Shown one piece after another: positions 45,998-54,028 of a stretch of DNA of 64,000 bases; within the stretch, counting starts at the first letter, position 1, and every line of letters begins with the position of its first letter. The DNA lies in contig NZ_JBGQOM010000002.1 of assembly GCF_052119645.1 (NCBI RefSeq), positions 558,001 to 622,000 on the forward strand. Direction: 5' to 3'. The DNA comes from Paraglaciecola sp030730205 (GTDB lineage: Bacteria > Pseudomonadota > Gammaproteobacteria > Enterobacterales > Alteromonadaceae). Under the pieces are notes generated by a model. It did no database searches, was not told the origin of the DNA, and saw nothing but the letters and a program-made list of their open reading frames with translations. A program made the position numbers and the translations under genes.

Positions 45998-47535
45998 AGC
46001 ATGCTCTCCAACGCTTTTAGGTCAGTCAGAATTTCGTTTTCTAATGTAACTAATCTACTCAAGATCTTTTTGGGATCGTCATACAGCTCTTCTTTATGCA
46101 CCGTTTCTTTGTAGCGGTTGATCGACAAGTCATATTTATTCGTCACGATATCGGCTTTGCTGACCCAAAAGGCTTTTTGGGTTTTATCGTTTACTTCTGT
46201 TTTAGCATCCGCTTTTTTGCGAGTTTTGAATTTAGCGACTAAGTCTGGGATATCGTTGTCTTTGATTGGTGTGCGTTTGTCGTCGAGACTCAAGCCGTCG
46301 GCTTGTAAATCGTAAAACCACACATGGTCAGTGACCGAACCCTTGGTGACAAACAAGATCGCTGTCGATACGCCTGCATAGGGTTTAAATACTCCTGAAG
46401 GTAGTGAAACAACCCCCATTAGTTCGTTATTTTCAACTAAATGCTCGCGCAATTGTTGGTGAGCTTTGGATGAGCCAAACAACACCCCATCAGGTACGAT
46501 AATGGCCGTCTTGCCGCCATTTTTTAACAAGCGTAGGATTTGTGCGACAAACAATAATTCGGTTTTTTTGGTTTTCACCATGCGCAAAATGGCTGGGTCG
46601 ACATCTTCTTCATCCAACGAGCCTTTGAAGGGGGGGTTGGCTAAAATCATGGAATAGGCGTCTTTACTCTGTTTTGGAAAGCGTTCGGCAAAACGACCAC
46701 TAAGGGTATCTTGATAGTGAATGTCTGGCTCTGCTACGCCATGCATCACCAGGTTCATGGCAGCAATACGCAACATGGTTGCGTCAAAGTCAAAGCCATG
46801 GAACATGTCTTTGTCTACGTGTTCGCGATGTTCTAATAACAAATCACCACTATAGATTTGGAATTCTTGTTTTTCACCTTTTTCATTAATCACCGTTTCG
46901 GTATGCACACTTTGCGGTGAACTGTATTTTTGCACTAAATATTCGTAGGCAACCGTTAAAAAACCCGCTGTACCACAACTTGGGTCGGCAATTCTGTCTG
47001 TTACATCAGGGTCAAGCATTTCGACCATGGCGCGGATAATATGGCGCGGCGTACGGAACTGCCCATTAATGCCTGCGGTTGTGAGTTTACTTAATAAATA
47101 TTCATATAAGTCACCCTTAGTATCGCTATTCTCCAAAGGCAGTTTGTTGATCATCTCCACTGCCGATTCCATCAAGGATGGTTTTTGGATCATGCACTGC
47201 GCATCTTTCATGAATTCGGCAAACACCGAGCCTTCACCCGAAATCATTCTGAACTGCGGAAATACTTCGTCACGCACGATTTTGAGCATTTGCTCTTTTT
47301 CTTCGTGCATAAAACGGTGCCAGCGGATGTGCAGCTGTTCGGGCGCAAAACGCTTAGTAAAGCTGCGGCCCGTTTGTTGCTGACGCTTTTCGTCGCGCTG
47401 TTCGTGCAAGTCTAATAACCTGGCATACATCAAAAAGGTGATTTGCTCTATCACGGTAAGTGGGTTAGCAATGCCACCTGTCCAAAATTCTGTCCAGAGT
47501 TTGTCGATATTGCTTTTAAGTTGTCCTGTTATCAT
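45994..47535 (-). CDS. hsdM: type I restriction-modification methyltransferase HsdM
   Basis: A 513-aa N6-adenine methyltransferase. SAM motif I ADPSCGTAGFL and catalytic NPPF motif MILANPPFKGS are intact; the N-terminal HsdM helical domain (KSNIDKLWTEFWTGG) and the distal region are present. Length is typical. It forms M2S1 with HsdS to protect host DNA, and R2M2S1 with HsdR for restriction. It is 57 bp downstream of the 102-aa gene and overlaps hsdS by 4 bp. Confidence 0.96.
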   Translation of the reverse strand: MITGQLKSNIDKLWTEFWTGGIANPLTVIEQITFLMYARLLDLHEQRDEKRQQQTGRSFTKRFAPEQLHIRWHRFMHEEKEQMLKIVRDEVFPQFRMISGEGSVFAEFMKDAQCMIQKPSLMESAVEMINKLPLENSDTKGDLYEYLLSKLTTAGINGQFRTPRHIIRAMVEMLDPDVTDRIADPSCGTAGFLTVAYEYLVQKYSSPQSVHTETVINEKGEKQEFQIYSGDLLLEHREHVDKDMFHGFDFDATMLRIAAMNLVMHGVAEPDIHYQDTLSGRFAERFPKQSKDAYSMILANPPFKGSLDEEDVDPAILRMVKTKKTELLFVAQILRLLKNGGKTAIIVPDGVLFGSSKAHQQLREHLVENNELMGVVSLPSGVFKPYAGVSTAILFVTKGSVTDHVWFYDLQADGLSLDDKRTPIKDNDIPDLVAKFKTRKKADAKTEVNDKTQKAFWVSKADIVTNKYDLSINRYKETVHKEELYDDPKKILSRLVTLENEILTDLKALESML

Positions 47536-47591
47536 TTACTTCTCTTTATTATTTTTGTTTATTTGCTCCAACAATATGAGCAGGCGTAAAT

Positions 47592-47900
47592 TTATATGTA
47601 TTCGTGTTTTAAAATGCTGCGCTGTGATAGTCGATACAAACCACTGCGCTTTTTACTGCTGTCAGTAGCAGAGTTTAACGACTGAGCACGTACTTGATAG
47701 TCTTGTTTTAGCACATATTCGAGCATGCTTAGTTCGTCTTCGATTTCAAGTGAGTGTTGTTTGGTATTACCACCAGGAGAGACGCGAAAGGCGACTTTGC
47801 CTGTATCGGTATTTTTCATCTTGACTGGGTATAAAACATCACCTGACTCATGATGGAGTTTTAATTTAAGGCAATATTTGTCGTTACTTACTTTAGACAT
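47592..47900 (-). CDS. small protein encoded within the hsd operon
   Basis: A 102-aa protein whose start overlaps the end of hsdR by 8 bp, so it is translated with it. Beta-rich N-terminal half (KYCLKLKLHHESGDVLYPVK, GKVAFRVSPGGNTKQHSLEI), helical middle (DELSMLEYVLKQDYQVRA), basic tail. I do not recognise a family. Placement between hsdR and hsdM suggests an accessory to the restriction complex. Confidence 0.65.
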   Translation of the reverse strand: MSKVSNDKYCLKLKLHHESGDVLYPVKMKNTDTGKVAFRVSPGGNTKQHSLEIEDELSMLEYVLKQDYQVRAQSLNSATDSSKKRSGLYRLSQRSILKHEYI

Positions 47901-50900
47901 TGGGTCTTCCTTGTATAGTGCTGCTTGGCTCTGGCAACTCTAAGGTTTTAAGTAGGGCAAACAGCTCATTTTCGCTGCTACCCAGTGATTGTTCGTAAAT
48001 ACGGTGATAGGGGGCTTTGTCTAAGTCTGCCCATTTAATGCCCCCCGTTTTTTGCACCAAGCTAACCAACATATCAATGGTACGCTGGGCATCGGCACTT
48101 AGGCGATGCTTTTGCAGTAATTGGGTAAATAGGGTTTCAACGTATTTAGGGTCCATGCCAACAATGGAGCGCAGCAGTACACTGAGATCTTTGGTGGTTT
48201 CGGGGTAAAACTGTTTGAGGGTGTTAATGTCGATATCAGCATATTTAATGTGGATCACACCATTAAGCTGCTCAATTTCTTGTTCAGTTACCGCAACACC
48301 ATTACGAATTTTTATCAACACAGGATTGCTATCAAATAATGGTGTGAGGGCTTCTTGCACTTTTTGTAAATAAATTTTGTAGTCAATGGTTTCGATTTTA
48401 GTGGCACGGGATTTTAACTGATAAAGCGCTGCGTCTTCCATAATATCGGATACTTTGGGGCCACTGGGTGGTTGTATTTCTGCTTCTAACAAATACATGA
48501 TTTCACGCAACGAGACACGGGCATGTTCCAGCTCGGCAACATTGATGGTTAGCCAGTTTTTATCGTCTGTCAGCCAAATAATATCAGCGGCTTTGGCCTG
48601 CACTTGTGCCATATTTTTTGGCAAACGGGTAAGCACAGCCAGTATGTTATGCTTTAACTCACCTATGCCATCAGGCTCGATAATCAACGCCAATTGCGTT
48701 TGGGTGATTAAACAATCCCAGCGTATGGCTTTACTTTGATTACGAATATCAAGCCATTGAATCAGCGGGGCGATATCGTTGGCGAGTAAGGTTTGTGTGG
48801 GTTTGGCAAATTGCTTCAACAGCGCTAGGTTGCTTAACTGCTCGACTAAGGCCCACTTATCACGCACGTTAATGTTGCGGGTATCCAGGGCATCAATATC
48901 GGCTTTTATTAGATTGATAGCGGTGTCGAAGTTGTCTAATTTAAGAGCATTCAACGCAGCTATTGCCAGAGCTAAACGTAACTCAAAACGTTTTTGCACC
49001 AAGGATTTACTATTGCTGGGTTCGACTTCGGTGTAGTCAAATTCAAAATAATCAAAATTAGCCCAATGATCAAAAATCAAAAAACGACTTTTATGTTTAC
49101 CTTCACCAAAAAGGTTTTCGCATAGGCGGGTGCCACGGCCAATAATCTGCCAAAACTTAACTTTGGATTTTACAGGTTTGGCGAAGACCAAATTGACAAT
49201 ACTGGGCACATCGATACCTGTGTCGAGCATATCGACAGAAATAGCCAAGGTAATGGGATTGGGCAAAGACGGGTCTTGTTCGCGTTCGGCTTCGGTGACT
49301 TTAAACTGGTCGATTAATGCTTCTGCACGGGGTTCGTCAGAATGAATAACTTCACAAAATCCATCACTTAACTCTGGATACATTTCGTCAAACAGTTCTT
49401 TGAGTAAACGCGCATGATCGATACGACGAGCAAAGATTATCGACTTACCAATTAATTGGTTGTCTTTGTCTTTGATGCCGTTTTCCATGAGGTTGCGCAG
49501 AACTTGACGGTTGGTGTCTTTGTTCATGATGGCTTTGTCAATATCAGCCGATTGAAACTCAAACTCGTTAGGATCTTCACCCTTAGCCTCAAGCTCGGCA
49601 ATTTGCGCATCACTGAGTGACTTTTGATTAATACCATCACGCATGAACTTGGTTGTCATGGTCATGATTTCATATGGTACTAAGTGATTTTCTTCGATGG
49701 CTTTTTCAAGCGGGTAATTGGCTGTCGGATCTTTGTAGCCACAATCGAAAAGTGAGCAGGTTGAACGCGATACCATTTCAACTGGGGTAGCGGTTAAACC
49801 GACTTGCAAACAGTCAAAATATTTAAAGATATTACCAAATACGTTGTAGATCGAACGATGGGACTCGTCGGCGATGATGAGATCGAAATAACCTACATCG
49901 AAGTCTTCATAAATACTCATCATACCTGGATAGGTTGAAATAAAAATTCGAGCGGTATCTTGGTATTTTTTGTCGCTAACACCCACTACATAAGGTTTGG
50001 CATTTAAAAATTCGACAAAGGCACTACTGGCTTGTTTGCGTAGTTCTCTGCGATCACATAAAAACAGAATACGTTTTGCCCACTTCGCATCTTGCAACGA
50101 TTTTGTCAGGGCGATGGACACACGGGTTTTACCTGTGCCTGTGGCTTGCACGACTAAGGCTTTGCGGCGTTTGGCCTCAAAACGTTCGTGGACACGCGTG
50201 ATGGTTTCAAGCTGATAACGCCGCCCTGCGATATCACTGTCAATTTTTACATCGCTGAGTTTTAGCTTTTCCTTGCGCTGAAACTTTACTAAATGCTGCA
50301 AGGAGCCTTTTGAGTAATAACCGTATATTTTGCGGGGTGGGTATTTTTGTATATCGTCCCAAATGTAAATGTCGTGTCCATTGGTATAAAACATAACTGG
50401 ACGTTGACCATACTGTTTTTCTAGCGCGTTGGCATAGTCTTTCGCTTGCTTTTTACCGAGTACAGCATCGGTTGCGGTTTTTTTGGCTTCTACTACGCCA
50501 AGGGGTAATCCGTCATCATCCCACAATACATAGTCAACATAACCATTGCCTGTTGCTGTTGGTTGGTCAGTAACAGGGACTTCTTGCCCGACTTGTTCAG
50601 TAGACTTACCATCATCACCTACATCCCAACCTTCATCACGTAACTCAATATCAATGAGATACTTTCTGGTTCTAGCTTCATCGAAGTCTATCGTTTTAGC
50701 CGCAGCAGTGCTAAAGGCTGCAAAATTATTAGCCACTTGCACATTCATTTTTGCTGTTGACTGATGGCTAGCAATACTCAGTTCTTCAAATTGCTTTTGC
50801 TGCTGTGCTAACTCTGCCATAGCTTGCTGATAAAGTGCGGCTGTATTGTCTAATTTCTGCTTGAGTCTAACTGCTGAATTGGCGCTTATATCCACTGCTT

Positions 50901-51306
50901 TGTATTCTGGAATTACATCAGCTTTCACATTGTGATAACCACAATACAACCAAGCCCCCAAATGATGGGCTTCTTTTATAGCGAAAACGGCGTCTTTGTC
51001 TGTGCCTTTGGCATCATGCGCAGCACGGTTGCCCAAATTTTTAATGGTGAAAAAGCTTGTCATGGCAACAGAAGGAGTAAGTGAAGCAAAATCTTCGCCT
51101 TTCAATTTTTCGTGAAAAGAGGCTTTAGGTAAGCAAGGCAGATTAAGTTTTTGATAGATAAAGTTAACCATAAACTCACCGTAAGAACGCAATTTAATCA
51201 ACGCGCTTTGCGGATCTGTGTAAGCATATTCTTCGGCATAGCCACCGAAGTCAGCCAGTTCAGGCCAGTCTTTTCTTAAAAACTCAAAATTCACTGATTG
51301 TTTCAT
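47893..51306 (-). CDS. hsdR: type I restriction endonuclease subunit HsdR
   Basis: About 1137 aa from the ATG at 51306, which has AAGGA upstream; an in-frame TTG at 51336 is a poorer start. N-terminal DUF4145-like helical segment, then the PD-(D/E)XK nuclease YVLWDDDGLPLGVVEAKKT, then a superfamily 2 translocase: QATGTGKTRVS (motif I), IIADESHRS (II), GLTATPVE (III) and QIIGRGTRLCE (VI). A C-terminal helical domain contacts HsdM. All catalytic motifs are intact. It follows the CARF-sigma54 gene on the same strand. Confidence 0.96.
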   Translation of the reverse strand: MKQSVNFEFLRKDWPELADFGGYAEEYAYTDPQSALIKLRSYGEFMVNFIYQKLNLPCLPKASFHEKLKGEDFASLTPSVAMTSFFTIKNLGNRAAHDAKGTDKDAVFAIKEAHHLGAWLYCGYHNVKADVIPEYKAVDISANSAVRLKQKLDNTAALYQQAMAELAQQQKQFEELSIASHQSTAKMNVQVANNFAAFSTAAAKTIDFDEARTRKYLIDIELRDEGWDVGDDGKSTEQVGQEVPVTDQPTATGNGYVDYVLWDDDGLPLGVVEAKKTATDAVLGKKQAKDYANALEKQYGQRPVMFYTNGHDIYIWDDIQKYPPRKIYGYYSKGSLQHLVKFQRKEKLKLSDVKIDSDIAGRRYQLETITRVHERFEAKRRKALVVQATGTGKTRVSIALTKSLQDAKWAKRILFLCDRRELRKQASSAFVEFLNAKPYVVGVSDKKYQDTARIFISTYPGMMSIYEDFDVGYFDLIIADESHRSIYNVFGNIFKYFDCLQVGLTATPVEMVSRSTCSLFDCGYKDPTANYPLEKAIEENHLVPYEIMTMTTKFMRDGINQKSLSDAQIAELEAKGEDPNEFEFQSADIDKAIMNKDTNRQVLRNLMENGIKDKDNQLIGKSIIFARRIDHARLLKELFDEMYPELSDGFCEVIHSDEPRAEALIDQFKVTEAEREQDPSLPNPITLAISVDMLDTGIDVPSIVNLVFAKPVKSKVKFWQIIGRGTRLCENLFGEGKHKSRFLIFDHWANFDYFEFDYTEVEPSNSKSLVQKRFELRLALAIAALNALKLDNFDTAINLIKADIDALDTRNINVRDKWALVEQLSNLALLKQFAKPTQTLLANDIAPLIQWLDIRNQSKAIRWDCLITQTQLALIIEPDGIGELKHNILAVLTRLPKNMAQVQAKAADIIWLTDDKNWLTINVAELEHARVSLREIMYLLEAEIQPPSGPKVSDIMEDAALYQLKSRATKIETIDYKIYLQKVQEALTPLFDSNPVLIKIRNGVAVTEQEIEQLNGVIHIKYADIDINTLKQFYPETTKDLSVLLRSIVGMDPKYVETLFTQLLQKHRLSADAQRTIDMLVSLVQKTGGIKWADLDKAPYHRIYEQSLGSSENELFALLKTLELPEPSSTIQGRPNV

Positions 51307-51363
51307 CCTAGTTACTTCCTTAGCCTGTCCTATCAATCGCTATGCCAAATAATGAAATTTGAG

Positions 51364-52866
51364 TTATTTAGGTAATTCTACACCAACGCTTTCCATCCAA
51401 ACCTTCAAAGCTTGATGACTTTTCAAAGATAACATGTGACTTGCTTTGGTCAAATTATTTCCAGAAGCCTGAAGCGCTGCCAAGATATATTTTTTCTTAT
51501 AATTATCAATTAGCTGCTTAGCATCAACGGTTTGACCAAGTGATAATACTATCTCTGATTCAACTTGAGATTTGTTCCTGATAATCATCGCTTCACTAAT
51601 TTCTTTCTCGCTTATTTCGGCAGTTTTTGACCACAAAAAGGCTCGATTGAGGGTGTTCCAAAGTTCGCGAATATTGCCCAGCCAAGGCTGGTTAAGTATA
51701 AACTTCATTCCTTTTTCGGAAATATTCTTACTTTTTGCGTTTGGTTGAGTGGATGTGGACGCATTAATTTCATCCATTAACTCGTTAACCAGCAAAGGAA
51801 TATCGTCCGTTCTTTCGCGTAAACTCGGAATTTGAATGACACCTACAGCCAGACGATAAAATAAATCTTCTCTAAATTCGTTGGCTTCGACCATGTTAAT
51901 TAGGTTGCGATGTGTCGCTGCGATAATGCGTACATCGACATTAATAGACTCGCTGCCACCAACACGGGTAATACTGCCTTCTTGCAAGACTCTGAGTAAT
52001 TTTACTTGGATATCAAGTGGCAACTCACCTACCTCATCTAAGAATAAAGTGCCGCTAGTGGCTTGTTCAAACAAGCCTTTGTGCTGATGTTCAGCGCCAG
52101 TAAATGAACCTTTTTCATGCCCAAACAAAATGGAATCAACCAAGGTTTGCGGTAAAGCGCCGCAGTTTACTGCTTTGAACGGTTTATCTGCCCTCAAACT
52201 ACCCATATGAATAGCATTAGACAAAACTTCTTTACCTGTTCCTGTTTCGCCAAGCACCAGAACAGGTAATTCAGACTCAGCCAATATCTTTGCCTTGTTA
52301 ATCACATCGAGCATTTCTGGTGATCTAACGATAATTTGGTTTAGACTTTTACGAGCGTTAGGATCTTTAACGGCTTTGTTAGCCACGCCTTTGGCGGCTG
52401 ACTTGACATATTCCTTGGCAAAATCGAAAGGTATTGCTACGTCTTCAATGCCTTTTTCTTGAGAGGATTGGATAAAACGCACATTATTTCTCGACTTTCC
52501 TAACAGTACGGCAGTCGAGATCATTGCTGGCGTACCTGAAGTTAAGCTGATGGTAAGATTTTCACTATCATTAGATAGCTGATTGATCCACGTTTTTGAC
52601 TCTTCAAAAATCGTTTTATAATCGATAGGGTTTTTGATCTTTACTTTATTTATAGCAACATTGGTAAAAGGTCTTTTAGCCTCGGCTAATCTGGTTTTTA
52701 ACCAACTCAGGTAGTTATTCCAATCGCCTTCCCAGTTATTCGCTAAAATCACAATCCGATCAAATGGTTTTATACTATTAAGGGCAATAGTGGCGATGGC
52801 TGCTTCTTTGTCTTCCTGAGCTGTTGAAATGTCCGTTTTGCCAAGCCAGGTGAGTAGTGTATTCAT
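51364..52866 (-). CDS. CARF-domain sigma54-dependent activator (RtcR-like architecture)
   Basis: About 500 aa. The N-terminal ~150 residues look like a CARF/Rossmann sensor, opening with MNTLLTWLGKTDIS and containing ENLTISLTSGTPAMISTAVL, the ligand-loop pattern that binds cyclic oligonucleotides in CARF proteins. Then a complete sigma54 AAA+ domain: Walker A GETGTGKE, the sigma54 contact loop GSFTGAE (GAFTGA variant), Walker B LFLDEVGE. A short Fis-like helix-turn-helix closes it (NLTKASHMLSLKSHQALKVW). The ATG at 52866 fits the CARF start better than 52881. It heads the hsd operon, 57 bp before hsdR. No -24/-12 promoter was spotted nearby and no cyclic-oligonucleotide synthase is in the window. 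Confidence 0.82.
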   Translation of the reverse strand: MNTLLTWLGKTDISTAQEDKEAAIATIALNSIKPFDRIVILANNWEGDWNNYLSWLKTRLAEAKRPFTNVAINKVKIKNPIDYKTIFEESKTWINQLSNDSENLTISLTSGTPAMISTAVLLGKSRNNVRFIQSSQEKGIEDVAIPFDFAKEYVKSAAKGVANKAVKDPNARKSLNQIIVRSPEMLDVINKAKILAESELPVLVLGETGTGKEVLSNAIHMGSLRADKPFKAVNCGALPQTLVDSILFGHEKGSFTGAEHQHKGLFEQATSGTLFLDEVGELPLDIQVKLLRVLQEGSITRVGGSESINVDVRIIAATHRNLINMVEANEFREDLFYRLAVGVIQIPSLRERTDDIPLLVNELMDEINASTSTQPNAKSKNISEKGMKFILNQPWLGNIRELWNTLNRAFLWSKTAEISEKEISEAMIIRNKSQVESEIVLSLGQTVDAKQLIDNYKKKYILAALQASGNNLTKASHMLSLKSHQALKVWMESVGVELPK

Positions 52867-53046
52867 TGAACTAAATCCCATCCATATAACTGTAACTAAT
52901 ATTACATTAATAAATATTAATTACATATATATAGTTAGATGAAGATATTCAACTAAAGGGTATTTAAAGGATAAAGTGAGATGCGTTACCGCACCTCTCG
53001 CTTACTCTGGAATTTTTAGCGTTCGCACAGGTAATTATTAATTTGC

Positions 53047-53442
53047 TTAAATTCTATTAAATGCCTTGATGAAAGGTTTAGGATGCTGATGAAATCGAAT
53101 ATTCTCAGGAGAATTTAATCGTTTTTTTCTTTGAGAAAAGGGTTTAACCACATACCCCCAGTTCGCACTTCTAGAGAAGTAAATAACATAGTCGATGTGC
53201 GCATCTCCCCATTTATTCTCAACAATATGAGTCTCATCATCAGACTCTATCGTTTTTATCTGGATGCGATAAAAGTTTTCTCCATCACTAACGAGTAAAT
53301 CAGTTTTCATATCATGGTCAATTACAGGAAGAAAAACTTCCCATCCATCATAGGTAAACCAACTAGCGGCTAAGGTTTCAAAAGATATTTGTTTATAGTG
53401 CTGAAAAGCGGGAATACTGCGGTTTGCGTTTTTGACAGGCAT
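53047..53442 (-). CDS. small PD-(D/E)XK endonuclease-like protein
   Basis: A 131-aa protein. The motif HDMKTDLLVSDGENFYRIQIKT has the Asp...Gln-x-Lys arrangement of the PDDEXK_5 endonuclease family (group-I-intron-endonuclease-like), with ASWFTYDGWEVFLPV upstream as in that family. It lies near the right end of the transposon and upstream of the CARF-sigma54 gene on the same strand (180 bp gap). Such small proteins are common in mobile elements; target unknown. Confidence 0.7.
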   Translation of the reverse strand: MPVKNANRSIPAFQHYKQISFETLAASWFTYDGWEVFLPVIDHDMKTDLLVSDGENFYRIQIKTIESDDETHIVENKWGDAHIDYVIYFSRSANWGYVVKPFSQRKKRLNSPENIRFHQHPKPFIKAFNRI

Positions 53443-53632
53443 AGTGATATCCGATAAAAAATTGATGTCGCATGCCAGATAAGGGCTTTCTGTTTGCGAG
53501 CAGAGTATTCGTAACGAATTCCTCCCAATTAATTATCACCATACAACCTAATGGTTTGTACCTAATAGAAAAGGCTGCCAGCCCCGCGCTTCCTCGTAAC
53601 AAGTCTGACGCGTTAATGCTATTATCAGACAT
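53393..53632 (-). CDS. possible small protein overlapping the endonuclease gene
   Basis: A 79-aa frame (MSDNSINASDLLRGSAGLAA, SIRYKPLGCMVIINWEEF) overlapping the endonuclease gene by 50 bp in another frame. It has a weak AGGCAG site. The peptide has a plausible globular composition but no recognised family. It may instead be the frameshifted or truncated upstream partner of the endonuclease. Confidence 0.3.
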   Translation of the reverse strand: MSDNSINASDLLRGSAGLAAFSIRYKPLGCMVIINWEEFVTNTLLANRKPLSGMRHQFFIGYHYACQKRKPQYSRFSAL

Positions 53633-53705
53633 ATCTGCCTGTGATAAAACTTCGGTTTAAGTTACCAAGATTAAATATTATTGGCAACCTTACTTAAACA
53701 AAAAA

Positions 53706-53723
53706 GGTGAGCCAAAGCTCACC
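53706..53723 (-). terminator. rho-independent terminator, leftward
   Basis: The perfect stem GGTGAGC-caaa-GCTCACC. On the minus strand it is followed by TTTTTTG. It would block transcription entering the element from the gcv operon. Confidence 0.8.
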
Positions 53724-53925
53724 TAATGTAGGTCGTGCACTTGAAAAAATTGATTGATATTTAAATGCCTAACTCATCTGTGCCATTGAATGAATTTTTA
53801 ACTTTTTGCATATCAGCAACCTTAGAATCGAAATATAACATATGGTAAAACTAGCACATTTATTAACCAGAAGCCAACTAATGCAAGGCTTATAGCTTAA
53901 GTCATAGTCTATTCTGAAAATATAA

Positions 53926-53947
53926 AAGGTGACCTTTCGATCACCTT
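53926..53947 (-). terminator. terminator inside the transposon right end
   Basis: The stem AAGGTGA / TCACCTT with an 8-nt loop is followed on the minus strand by TTTTAT. It lies about 80 bp beyond the gcvP stop and may now serve as the gcv operon terminator. Confidence 0.65.
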
Positions 53948-53956
53948 CTACTATTA

Positions 53957-54022
53957 GTTTCCAACTTGATTTGCAGACCCAAACTAGATCTGTTCGGTTT
54001 CAAACTAGATCTGTTGTGATCA
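53957..54022. repeat. transposon right end: three abutting TnsB-type sites
   Basis: Inverted copies of the site are at 53957-53975, 53976-53994 and 53997-54015, almost contiguous. The terminal repeat occupies 53997-54022. Clustered sites match the Tn7 right-end plan, which is the end placed next to the target gene. Confidence 0.88.
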
Positions 54023-54027
54023 TAGTC
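54023..54027. repeat. target-site duplication, right copy (TAGTC)
   Basis: Identical to 22956-22960. It ends one base before the gcvP stop codon (complement of 54029-54031). Confidence 0.93.
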
Positions 54028-54028
54028 A

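Larger units (their letters stand above)
53633..53956. other. non-coding segment near the transposon right end
   Basis: It contains two leftward terminators (53706-53723 and 53926-53947) and no supported gene. It insulates cargo from transcription entering from gcvP. Confidence 0.5.
22961..54022. mobile_element. complete 31-kb Tn7-like transposon inserted at the 3' end of gcvP
   Basis: Both termini are TGATCACAACAGATCTAGTT, inverted, extending to 25/26 matching bases, and flanked by the 5-bp duplication TAGTC. Each end holds three TnsB-type binding sites. The core is tnsA-tnsB-tnsC-tniQ-tniQ (33162-40327, minus strand). Cargo flanks the core on both sides: Hsp70/TPR/HEPN genes, small antitoxin-like genes, a type I R-M operon with a CARF-sigma54 gene, and nucleases. 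The right-hand end lies 6 bp from the gcvP stop codon, the orientation Tn7 uses relative to glmS. No tnsE, CRISPR array or Cascade gene is present. All core genes look intact, so the element may be active. Confidence 0.95.

Noticed and set aside
51364..52866. True RtcR of an RNA-repair operon
   Set aside because: No rtcB or rtcA gene is adjacent, and the gene is linked to hsdR; only the CARF-sigma54 architecture is shared.
52882..53046. Sigma54 promoter near the CARF-sigma54 gene
   Set aside because: I looked for GG-N10-GC spaced -24/-12 elements in the gaps around the hsd operon and found no convincing match.
53902..53911. TCATAGTC copy inside the element as a second target duplication
   Set aside because: It matches the outside of the right end by 8 bp, but there is no terminal repeat next to it; chance is sufficient.
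22961..54022. CRISPR-associated transposon (CAST)
   Set aside because: No Cas8/Cas5/Cas7/Cas6 or Cas12k-like gene and no repeat array within the element.
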